From assembly GCA_019400425.1 (NCBI GenBank), contig JAFREE010000205.1:1-35493 (forward strand): a stretch of 35,493 bases of DNA. Reading direction: 5' to 3'. How positions within the stretch are numbered: position 1 is the stretch's first letter; every line of letters starts with the position of its first letter. Positions 1 through 9,354 of this stretch are shown piece by piece. A program made the position numbers and the translations under genes. Below the pieces are notes generated by a model, which saw nothing but the letters and a program-made list of their open reading frames with translations, was not told the origin of the DNA and made no database searches. This stretch comes from Hymenochaete sp. R1. Its lineage: Eukaryota; Basidiomycota; Agaricomycetes; Hymenochaetales; Hymenochaetaceae.

Positions 1-1023
1 ACCCATCCCATCCTCGACATCCTCGCCTGGCTTCCATATGGCGTTCTCCATTTCACCCTCCCAATCGTCGTGTCCATCTTCCTATGGCTCTTCCGTCCCA
101 AGGAAGCACTCCACTATTGGGCACGTGCTTTCGGTTACATGAACTGCCTCGGCGTTTTCATTCAAATCATCCTTCCATGCGCTGCACCCTGGTATGAACT
201 TATTTATGGTCTCACCCCTGCTACGTACGATGTGCGAGGCTCAGCCGGTGGGCTCATGCGAATCGATGCGCTCTTTGGCTCGCAAGGATACCAGAAGGCT
301 TTTGCATCCTCACCAGTTGTTTTTGGTGCTTTCCCATCTCTCCACTCGGGTTGTGCCACCATTGAGGCGTTGTTTTGGTCCCACTTCTTCCCTCAAACAC
401 GTAATATTGCTTGGGGTTACGCAGGTATGCTGTATTGGGCGACGATGTACCTCACGCACCACTACCTCATTGATGTTGTCGGAGGTGCTTGCCTTGCAAT
501 AGCATGCTTCTACTTGTTTCTTCCAGATGAGCTCCGGGGACCGAACGCGACGCTTGGTCCAGGTTCCGTGTATGGGAACGCAGGGAGGAATGGAGGTGGA
601 AGCAGACGATCGAAATACGAACAATACGACCTCGAGGCTCCTTTGAGACGCGTTGGAGGGAGAATGGGACATTCGCGTGGGATGAGCGGGAAAGGACTTC
701 GTTCGAATGGAGATGGGGATACGGATGATGTAGAGAGTGAGGGTGTTTCGAGTGGTGGAGAGGATCAAGCGCATATTGCTTTCCGATCTCCAAATCCTAT
801 ACCGAAACCCGATGGTTCAGAGACGAAACCTCTTGTCGGACCGGCGCCCAAGGGGAAGAGGAACGGAGGTAGCGGCGGGCATAGGCATACCGCATCGATT
901 GCGAGTCTGACGAGAGGCATTGGAGCGGAAGACGAGGGGTGGAGTCCGATAGGTGCGAGGGCGTTTGCGATACCCTCGATGCCGGCGAGGCTGGAGCAGG
1001 GAGAAGCTAGAGTGCCGCCTTAA
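1..1023 (+). CDS. AUR1: Inositol phosphorylceramide synthase catalytic subunit, C-terminal 340 residues (5' end outside window)
   Basis: The reading frame is open from base 1 to the TAA at 1021-1023, so the gene starts upstream of the window. IPC synthase moves phosphoinositol from phosphatidylinositol to ceramide in the Golgi and is the target of aureobasidin A. The Aur1/PAP2 signatures are clear: GAFPSLHSGCA around visible residues 110-120 and YLTHHYLIDVVGGA around residues 150-163, with the His and Asp residues of the PAP2-type active site. Hydrophobic stretches around residues 15-25, 45-60, 135-150 and 155-175 fit membrane segments. The last 165 or so residues are a hydrophilic, Gly/Ser/Arg-rich cytosolic tail. 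No intron is needed in the visible part. Codons are C-ending early and G-ending in the tail. Family assignment is certain; only the start is missing. Confidence 0.95.
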   Translation, partial: THPILDILAWLPYGVLHFTLPIVVSIFLWLFRPKEALHYWARAFGYMNCLGVFIQIILPCAAPWYELIYGLTPATYDVRGSAGGLMRIDALFGSQGYQKAFASSPVVFGAFPSLHSGCATIEALFWSHFFPQTRNIAWGYAGMLYWATMYLTHHYLIDVVGGACLAIACFYLFLPDELRGPNATLGPGSVYGNAGRNGGGSRRSKYEQYDLEAPLRRVGGRMGHSRGMSGKGLRSNGDGDTDDVESEGVSSGGEDQAHIAFRSPNPIPKPDGSETKPLVGPAPKGKRNGGSGGHRHTASIASLTRGIGAEDEGWSPIGARAFAIPSMPARLEQGEARVPP

Positions 1024-1581
1024 TGCGTTTAATGCTCGAAGAAGCGATCTCTTTATGTTTGTCTTGGATATATACACCCAGCATCGTTTTATCTTTCTAA
1101 AGTCCATTTCACCACCAGGCAATTTATTTTTAATAATGGTACTCTTAGCAATCCATCACTCTACTCCCACACACTTCATACCCAACTACTATCTGCATTA
1201 ACACGCAACTATACATTGTACATGCATTGTTGACTGACCACACAGTATACGCATGTCTTGCTCGTATTGACCTTCTCAAGACTTTACAGCTCAGTGATAG
1301 AGATGTTGCTCTCTTCTAACGCTTTTAGGCATTCGATATCGTGATTGAGGCGCCTCTGAGGGATACTGATATAGATATACATTGACTTCCCCATAGCGCC
1401 TATCTTGAACTTATAATGAGAATCATATGGAAGCTGGAGAAAACGTGTCGAAGGCCAGAAGACATGCGTTCGCTACTTATATCCATCTCACCAGTACCGC
1501 CTCCACAGCCTCTTTGACTCCTTCGTCCCATTCACCCACCACACCCCGCCGCACAACAACTTGAAGAATACTATCGCGATA
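1024..1581. other. Intergenic: AUR1 3' flank and DnaJ gene promoter
   Basis: I see no gene here. The first part is AT-rich 3' UTR-like sequence. The last 100 bases before the ATG at 1582 are C-rich and pyrimidine-rich, as is common just upstream of fungal start codons. Confidence 0.6.
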
Positions 1582-3568
1582 ATGCCACAATCGCAACCGC
1601 CTATCCTCCCCTCCAGACCTATTCACCCACATATCCAATCCAAGTGCCCAAGCTGCAGCACACCGTACGAGTACCCCATCCCAGCGCCCGCACCACCCCC
1701 AGGCACACCCCTCCACGTACGATGTTTCCGGTGCCAGGCCGTTGGGGATTGCGTGTATGACCAGAAGCACGATGATTCCAATACCTCAAAGACGACAGCA
1801 CCTGGAGCTGGTACATCTGGGGTGAATGCGCAAGGGAGGAGCACACCGAGTACGAGTGCGACTGCGAAGGCGCGGACGAGGAAGATCGGAACGCAGGAGA
1901 ACCCTCTTGAGACGGAGTACTATGAAATATTAGGCATTGCTGTTGATGCAAGTGAGGATGATATAAAAAGGGCATATCGTGCGTCACTCTTTGCTTCTCT
2001 TTTAGGTGTCCTGCTACTCGTGCGATTGACGGTGCTGATGATTGCGCTTTCACTTCTGTGGCCTCGTCCTTCGTACGTGGACCTCTAAACCATTCTTTCA
2101 ACTTTCGACGCATTATCGTCAATGTTCCCGACTGATCCATACCGTGATACCGACAACTAACTACATCAGGCCGCCTCGCAATCAAACACCACCCCGACAA
2201 AAACCCCAACGACCCCACTGCCCATTCCCGCTTCCAATCCCTCTCCCTCGCCTACCAAACCCTCTCTGACCCGACCCTCCGACGCAAATACAACGAATTT
2301 GGCGCCTCGAATCCCGCATCGCGGCCCGAGGGTGGGTTTGTCGACCCCGAAGAGGTATTTAGTGCATTGTTTGGAGGAGAGAGATGGAGTGGGATCATTG
2401 GAGAGATCAGCTTGGGGAGGGAGATGAAGAGCCCGTTGCAAGAGGCTAAGGAGGCTGATGCGCAGGGTAATGCGGATGGGGAGACGGTAGTGGAGAAGGG
2501 AGGCGGGAAGAAAGGAAAGGAGATGTTGACACCGGAGGAAAAAGCAAGGAAAGAGGAGAAGGCGAGGAAGATTGCTGCAGAGGTTCGTTAGTCGCCTATT
2601 CGAATTTCACGAGTGAATTCTGATGTAATGGTTGTTTCATTTTTTTCGAGAATAGAAAGCCTAAGCCCGAGAAGAACGTGTACGGAAACTCGTGGAAGAG
2701 CTCGAGCGTAAATTGAGCATTTTCACAGAGAGCGCGATGGTCAGGGGTGGAGAAGACGATGTAGTTGTTACAGAAAGTTGGCGACGGATATGCGAGCTCG
2801 AGGCAGAGTGCGTTTTCTTTCTTCCCCTTCTCCTCTACGTGTGGGGTGCGGCGTCTAAGCGTATTCACTTTCATAGGGAACTCAAAGAAAATTACGGCCT
2901 CGAATCGCTACACTCCGTCGGATTTGTATATATGTCCAAAGCACGGCACTACCTTTTGTCGAGCCAGACGTTCCTTGATGCCGACGGATGGTATCATAAT
3001 GTCCAAGGGAAATACCACGTCTTCTCTGAAACGTAAGTCATCTCTGATCCGATGGATACTAATACCACAATAAATTTTAATTCCAGAACACAGCGTTTCA
3101 ACTTTATGCGCTGCCCTTGAACTCATATCTGCCTTCAAGCAACTCCAAGTAGCGGAGGCAGCCGACCAAGCCTCCGCCTCCGGAACACAACCGACGAAAC
3201 CTGACGGAACACCCGCGCCCGTACCCCCCGACTCTTACCCCCGAAGAGCGCAAAAGGCTCGAAGAAGCTACAGCCGAGAAGGGGTTACAAGCCTTATTCA
3301 AAAGCGCCAAACTCGAGATCGAGAGCGCCTTAAGGGAGGTGTGCGAGAAAGTCTTGTCAGCTGAGACGCCTGTGTCAAATGCGAGTTTGCCTTCGTCGCC
3401 GCCTCGTACGTTTTCGGGGAGGACGTTAGCGCTGGTAGTGCGGGTGGAAGGACGCCAGCGGTGGATGCGAAGAAGATCATGTTGCGGGCAAGGGGGTTGC
3501 AGATATTGTTTGAGGCGTACTTAAGGGCAAGAAAGGATGGGAGGGAGAGGGGGAAAGGGAGTATGTGA
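1582..3568 (+). CDS. DnaJ (Hsp40) protein with DnaJ-X domain, CAJ1/DJP1-like; two apparent frameshifts in last exon
   Basis: Exon model: 1582-1978, 2170-2586, 2666-2807, 2877-3032, 3094-3568. The first in-frame ATG is 1582. The N-terminus has two CxxC pairs (CPSC, CFRC). The J domain starts at TEYYEILGI and contains the HPD motif (KHHPDKNP) directly after intron 1. A G/E/K-rich linker follows, then a DnaJ-X region (REERVRKLVEELERKL, then LTPEERKRLEE and ALREVCEKVLS). J proteins stimulate Hsp70 ATPase; yeast relatives act in the cytosol and in peroxisomal import. In the last exon the conserved frame moves by one base near the C6 run at 3224-3229 and moves back near 3400-3425, just before VDAKKIMLRARGLQ. 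The uncorrected frame hits TGA near 3370. The two indels compensate each other, so they may be assembly errors or real decay. The 3' half has a degenerate copy near 7830-8490. Confidence 0.88.
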
Positions 3569-4193
3569 GGGTGGGTACGAAAGCCAGCCGGGAGAGGGAA
3601 CGCGAACGGGATAGGTGCAGGAGGGAGAGTGGGAGTGGGGGATGGGCTGGAGTATCTAGACGGTGAAGTCAGACGATGTGGCGAAGGCGGGTGACCAGGT
3701 GGGTGGGTGCAGGCGTTTGTGATAGGTCGGGAGGGGGCGGGGTGGAATTCTCTTGTATGTTTGCTTTACGAAGGTAAGAATTGCGATTGGAATTAACCAG
3801 AAGCATCGTGCTAACGAGTAAATCTGCTTCACAGAGAAATAGCATATCTTATGTATTAAATGACAGTCAGACGACGTATATACGAGTTCTGACAAGCCTG
3901 TCTTATGGTTTGAAACCCCGGGGAGCGGTGGATATGAACGCGAATTTGGGCGCTATTGGGAGCATCAAGAGTCCTCGTGTTGAGGTCGCATTGTCCGCGC
4001 TTCCTTCATGTCAGATTCGGGCAAGATACACGCCCGTGACGCACCTTCTCTAGGCCAGCTTGAAAAGCAGCAACCAGCAACAAATTTTCCTCCTCAGAAC
4101 CTTGACCTATACTTCGTTCTACACCTCTAACTTTCACTTGTCTTTCTCTGGCATCTATCCCCCGTCTCCTCTAGAAATATTCGAATCCGAAAC
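3569..4193. other. Intergenic between DnaJ gene and bestrophin-1
   Basis: I find no gene. The first 200 bases are strongly G-rich on the + strand, and the 100 bases before the ATG at 4194 are pyrimidine-rich and promoter-like. Short matches to 8700-9200 (for example around cagacgac) show that it lies inside the duplicated unit. Confidence 0.6.
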
Positions 4194-6796
4194 ATGTGGG
4201 GATCAAAAGGGACGCCTGGCAATCGTCATGAATCCGTAACCAGGAAGCCCTCCTTCCGTTATTTCCAGCAACATTCCAATCTGTTCCATGTCGCTAAGTT
4301 CAAGGAGGCAAAGACGCCACACAGGCTGGCCTCGGCCATGCTCGATGCGTTACTGGCTACCGCTTTGTTTAGGTGCTGGCATATCGTGATGTTCTACCTC
4401 GGATGGGCGACTATGGTGGTCTTGATCAATGAGAAGGTGACGGATATGGAGTTTGAGCCAACGCTATTGACAGTGTGGGTTGTTTTCTCTCCATCTTTTT
4501 CCTCCTTTTTTTTTGCTGAATGAAGCCTCGTTATTATCTTTAGGTTGGGTACGGTATTGGGTTTCACTATCTCGTACCGGACTACGTCAAGCTTTGAGCG
4601 GTACAACGAGGGAAGGAAACTCTGGTCACAGATCGTCATGGCATCCCGCGTATTAGCAAGAGCAGTTTGGTTCCAAGTTCCAGGTATAGGCTCGCACTCT
4701 CATAATTATCTCCAATCCATCCTGAAATAGGCTTTTATTGTCACTTCTGCCAGACCTCTTCCCGCCTACGCCCAATGACGAAAAGGAAAACCGATGTGAG
4801 GATGAGCGTAAAGCACGAAACCTCGTCGAAAAGAAGACGGTAATCAACCTCATCGAGGCGTTCGCAATAGCAGTCAAGCACTACCTCCGTGGCGAAGAGG
4901 GTATCGAATACGTCGATCTGTACCATCTCGTAAAGTTCCTCCCGTCGTATGCCTTCCCCGCTGGCGTTCTCCGAGCACCCACCGGAGCGAAGAAGGCGTC
5001 GATCCTCCGGCGAAGGTCTTCGTATGTCCGTCGCAAAGAACAAATGGAAGGCGAAAAATTAGATCATATAGAAGAGGAAAGGGAAGGAGAGGAATTGTCA
5101 TCGACTGAGAACGATCATCAGCCGTTTTTGAACAGTAAACCCCTACCGGCATCGCCAACAGCGGGTACCTTTGGGACCAAACCTGTTAATGATACCGCTA
5201 CCGACGTGGCCAACATAGCTCCAGCTATGTCTTCTTTCGGCGCCCCGACACATTCACAGTACCTTTCGAATGAGCTCCCCCAACCTGTAACGTCGAAAGA
5301 AGGCTCGCGAACGCGTTCGCGATCACGACCGGCAAATCTTCCGTTCGATGGCCACGACAACAGGAACGGAAACCTCATGGATATAGATACGTCACCTCGC
5401 TCGCAGGCTAGCTCTCGTGCCTTCAACACCTCGAGTGGCAGGGATGCCTTACAGGCACCGATGCCAGTCCTTCTCCCCGCATCCATGCCACCGAGATACC
5501 GAGACTCTTTTTTGGATCTCATACCCATTCCTTTATCGATTCTCATTAAATGGATCTTGCACAAACGGGCTGCCCGGACAAGTAGTGACGTTGGCAGTGA
5601 ACGCAAAAATATGAAAGCGACGAGAGAAGTAGCGCGGGGGAGGATACGTGCCGACTTGAAGAACGACGTTGGCACGTCGAACGTCCCGCTTGAGATAACG
5701 ACGTATTTGGTATGTGTATTCATAATCAAAATACCAGACCTTTACTTATACTCGAATCTCCCGTGTGCTCAAACGTCGTTATAGATGTCGTATGTCGCCT
5801 CGTTGCAGCAGCGGAACGCCATTGACAGCAGCAGCACCAGTACGTCTTATTTTTCCTCTCTCGCGGTCTTGTCAAAACCGCGCATTTGTAACGATGGACT
5901 TATGGGAACCGATATTTAGACCTCTTGATTTTATGTGTCAATCAGCTTACGGACGCCTTGACTGGTCTCGAGCGTATCTTGACGACTCCCATACCGTTCT
6001 CGTGAGTCTTATGCTGCATTCAGTTCAACAAAGCGCTAAGGCTCTAATGAATATCTGGCTGATATCGCCGCCGCCGTTACGACCTTCTATAGATACTCTA
6101 CCCATTTATGGGCCGTCACAATCATTTATTGTCTTGCGCTAGTCAGTGTGCTTCGTGATTTTTCGTATGATTTCTATAAGATCGTTGAACCTCGACTTCT
6201 ACGATACTCATCACCACGGATCGATCGCAATTAGCCGTTTCAAATATATTCCGCGCTCGGATATATCGCCATACCCGCTACCGGAATTATTAGCTTTTTC
6301 TTTTTTGGATTCCTTGTTGCTGGTGAAGAAATTGAGAGTACGTGCTGACGATTCTAATGGTCTTCCCGATTGATTCTTATCGCTCATTGCTTGTACTGAT
6401 ATATGATGCATAGACCCGTTCGGTTACGACAAAAATGACCTCGTGCGTTTTCCTCCTTTTGATACTTTTAGAGCCATGTCATTTACCTGCACCACAACTG
6501 CTGCAAATTAACAGAATATGGATCATTTCTGCAACAACATCATCAGGAACGAGCTCAGAGCACTCACGGCTTTACCTCGTCCCGACCCAGAAGAATGGGC
6601 ATTCTCGCCTCAAAATGATCGCCTTTTTGCAGACGAACGAGTGCGCCCGAATCCAATCCCGGATATTATAGTGAGCATGGAAGGTGCCAATGGGCAGGAG
6701 ACGGAGACGGTTGGTATGAATGCCAGTGAAATCGCGCCGACGGAGTGGACACGCCGTGGACCGAACGCGATGAAGGAGGCATTGCGTAGTATCTAA
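4194..6796 (+). CDS. Bestrophin-like (UPF0187) anion channel, copy 1
   Basis: Nine exons: 4194-4474, 4544-4683, 4754-5709, 5785-5839, 5920-6001, 6093-6141, 6235-6337, 6414-6442, 6515-6796. The joined frame is 1977 nt, 658 residues, with no internal stop. Family signatures are SYRTTSSFERYNEGRKLWSQ after the first membrane segments, VKFLPSYAFPAGV in exon 3, and near the C-terminus IPATGIISFFFFGFLVAGEE then ENPFGYDKNDL. Bestrophin/UPF0187 proteins form pentameric anion channels; the cellular membrane cannot be told from sequence. Exon 3 carries a hydrophilic Ser/Arg/Glu-rich insert of about 200 residues between the conserved halves. Exon 8 is only 29 nt. Every intron phase and six internal exon lengths match the paralogue at 9355-11844, which supports the model and indicates that both copies are kept by selection. 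Confidence 0.92.
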
Positions 6797-7083
6797 TCAG
6801 GGTTTTTTTGACTGTTATCATCAATAGGTTTCTACGACATAGTATTTAAAGGGTGTAAAGTAGACTTTTGGCTTCGATTTTTTCTAAAGACTGACGGAAA
6901 ACGTTCAAGTTACGATAAGATCGAAGCCTGGTCTAGTACAGTCAAAGGGAAACATACTCAGATACTGCTTTTAGCGTGGAGGTTTAAGTTCTCCAACTCT
7001 GATGTAAAAAAAAAGAGATTTGACCTTTATGGATATATCTGCTGAGAATGCAGGAGTTTATAATACTGAGTCAACTGAGATGA
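6797..7083. other. Intergenic 3' of bestrophin-1
   Basis: AT-rich sequence with no gene that I can support. It corresponds in position to 11845-12170 of the second duplicated unit, with only weak similarity. Confidence 0.5.
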
Positions 7084-7490
7084 GTGCCGGTCTGTCGTGA
7101 GCCGTCTCCGAGCGCGAGAGAACTCCCCGCGCCTCTCCTTCCAACCACCACTCTCCTTCCCTTCCCTCTCTATCACTCTTTGCTGGCAATGCGCTGTTAC
7201 TCTTCCTCGCTATCGTTTTGTGCTAAGAAAGCAACACTCATCCCTGTCGTGTACCTACAACCCTCACATTACGAACCTTTCGAAACGTCCGTTTCACCGC
7301 CGGCAACCAATCCATCGCTCTCGCACCGTTTCACACAAGCTTCTCCTGATGCACTTTGACGCCTTTCGTACTTCTGCCACCGCGTACGCCCAAAAAAACC
7401 CTAAAGGAATGCAAATTCTATCTAGAAGACGCTTTGCTAGAGCTTCTGGGTGGATTTCGACATCTTGCTTTCCCACTGGCACGTTCCAAA
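7084..7490 (+). pseudogene. Degenerate 5' fragment of arginyl-tRNA synthetase
   Basis: This stretch resembles 12240-12660, the 5' end of the arginyl-tRNA synthetase gene. The C/T-rich leader encodes LSFQPPLSFPSLS against LSFHPPPSFPLALS in the longer copy. Around 7350-7440 the frame gives DAFRTSATAYAQ against DGFRVAAATHIH, followed by matching bases for the LEDVFV region. The rest of the synthetase is absent. There is no plausible start and no downstream exons, so it is a relic left at the inner junction of the tandem duplication. Confidence 0.65.
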
Positions 7491-7743
7491 TACTCTAAAT
7501 AATGTTCTTACATTCTTCTTGTAACACTGACCACCGGTCACATTACACCTCTTCACAATCAAAGAACACCCCAACAATATCCCATGCGCCCGACGGTTCA
7601 CATACGCTCACTTTCCGTCTGTCTCGACGCTCCTTCACAAGTGCGACGTCATAGGCGCTTTACACCCCCCCCCGGCACGATCCAAGGGCTGGTCCATCTG
7701 CCCTCCGGAGATAGGTGGTCCGCGTGGTGGATATTTGTGGGAT

Positions 7744-7803
7744 AAGAAGAAGAAGAAGAAGGAGGAGGAGGAGGAGGAGGAGGAGGAGGAGGAGGAGGAG
7801 GAG
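7744..7803. repeat. (AAG)n/(GGA)n microsatellite at the duplication junction
   Basis: About six AAG units (7744-7760) run into about fourteen GGA units (7761-7803). The tract lies between the ArgRS fragment of unit 1 and the DnaJ fragment of unit 2, so it sits at or near the breakpoint. The matching place in the DnaJ gene (about 2540-2575) is also purine-rich GAG/AAG coding sequence, which may be the seed of the expansion. Confidence 0.85.
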
Positions 7804-7829
7804 ATATAAAGAAAAGGATGGAAAGACCA

Positions 7830-8490
7830 CTGCAGAGGTACGTGGGTTAATTCACAACTGCATTTTAATGCAATGACAACAGAAAATGTATCCGCGAGAA
7901 GACGATAGCCATCATTAAAAGGAGGTGGCGGATACTATGCGAGTTTGAAACAGAGTGCGTACTCTTTCTTTCATTTTCCCCATAGAATACTGTATATTCA
8001 CGGTGTCAAATCCTAATCGCCTTTATAGGGAACTCAAGATGAAGTATAGCCTCGGACTACTAAAATCCATCGGACTCATATGTGTCCAAAGCACGACATT
8101 TCTCCGAAATGTAAGTTGCCCTTGTGACTTACCGTTTCTCTCTTTTAGCAAATATAAATATGCCGTTAACATTTCATCCATGAAGAATGCAAAAGCTCGA
8201 AGAAACTGCAGCCTAGAAAAGCTTCATAGAATTGTTCGAGGTTGGCAAACTCTAGATCGAGATTGAAGGAAATGCGCAAGACGGATTCGTTGGCTGAAAA
8301 TTCCTTGTCGAGCGCTAGTTTGCCTGTTCCCTTGGCTTTGAGGACGATGCTAGCATAGAGGGCATGTGTGCCAGTAAGAAGGCGCTGGTGGTAGATGCGA
8401 AGAAGGTCAGATCGTGGGTGAGGGGTATGCAGACACTGGGCAAGGCGTGTCCGGAGGTGAAGAAAGGAGACGAGGGAAAGGCTGATCATG
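7830..8490 (+). pseudogene. Degenerate DnaJ-X fragment (copy of DnaJ gene 3' half)
   Basis: The order and splice sites of the DnaJ gene at 2580-3520 are preserved in decayed form. RWRILCEFETE with a gtgcgt donor matches RRICELEAE. ELKMKYSLGLLKSIGLICVQ matches ELKENYGLESLHSVGFVYMS and is followed by a gtaagt donor. aagaatgcaaaagctcgaag near 8183 matches the coding bases of EERKRLEE. VDAKKVRSWVRGMQ near 8390-8430 matches VDAKKIMLRARGLQ. Frame breaks and the missing J domain make it a pseudogene. Confidence 0.8.
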
Positions 8491-9354
8491 CCAGAACCGG
8501 GGGGCGGGAGGGAAGGCGAGTCGGAAGAGGGCACGAAAACGGGAGGTAGAGCGGGGATTATGATGGATGAGGGTTTCGGAAGAAAAGGTGAAGCTGAAGG
8601 TGAGGAATGGTTGCGGCACGGCGTGTAGGAGGAAAGAGATTTTTTTATGAGCGCCTATGTAAGAGTGAGATACGACCTTTTAAATGTTAGCTGAATCGAA
8701 GCTCCTTGCTAATGCGTTGCATTGCTTCCACAGCTATAATCAGACGACCTGTATACTAATAACCACTTGAAGGCAAAGACATTGGTATACGACACGACAA
8801 GCGCTCGAGGCATGAAGGACCCAAAACAAACAACGTTGGTAAGACGGTAGGGCATGGCAATGTGTGGGTTCCTTAAATCAAAAGAGAAATTTGATAGATA
8901 CCATCTTGACGCTGGTCAGGTGTATCTTGCTAGTGAGCTGAGTTCACATTTCACTTGCTACAAAGGCTGTTCTTGTGATACAGGTGTTTATCAAGCACGT
9001 ACTTTGCCATGCGAAGTTCAGCCTGTCCTATGGTGTATTTCTGGCTCAACCCCTATAGTATCAAATCCGGCCTTTGGATTTACTTTTGCGGCTCTATCAG
9101 AGGCACAAAGACTTTGCATGTTAAGCTCGCCTTAACCGCGCTTGTTGCATTACAAAATCGGAACATATGCACGCCCTCGACACGCCTCTTTCGGAACAAG
9201 GGTAATTGTCTTTAAATAGTCCCAGTGCTTCAACCCCACTCCCTTCCCCTCCTTACCCCCAAGGCGCAGTCTTGTCTGAGATTTTTCTACTGTATGCCTG
9301 TGTCATTTGTCCATCTACGTCTAATATTGATTACTCGTATAGAGGATCCAAGGC
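8491..9354. other. Intergenic upstream of bestrophin-2
   Basis: No supported gene. Scattered matches to 3800-4190 (for example tcagacgac near 8742 and acgccc near 9170) show it is the diverged counterpart of the unit 1 promoter region. Confidence 0.5.

Larger units (their letters stand above)
2575..7490 (+). repeat. Tandem segmental duplication, unit 1 (DnaJ 3' part, bestrophin-1, ArgRS 5' piece)
   Basis: Unit 1 runs from the end of DnaJ exon 2 (ctgcagaggttcgttag) through the whole bestrophin-like gene into a degraded first exon of arginyl-tRNA synthetase. The same order recurs at about 7830-12660. Boundaries are approximate because the copies are diverged outside the bestrophin exons. Confidence 0.8.

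Noticed and set aside
3404..3430. Mini-intron gtacgt...ttag to explain the second DnaJ frameshift
   Set aside because: It is only 24 nt, too short to splice, and removing it does not change the frame.
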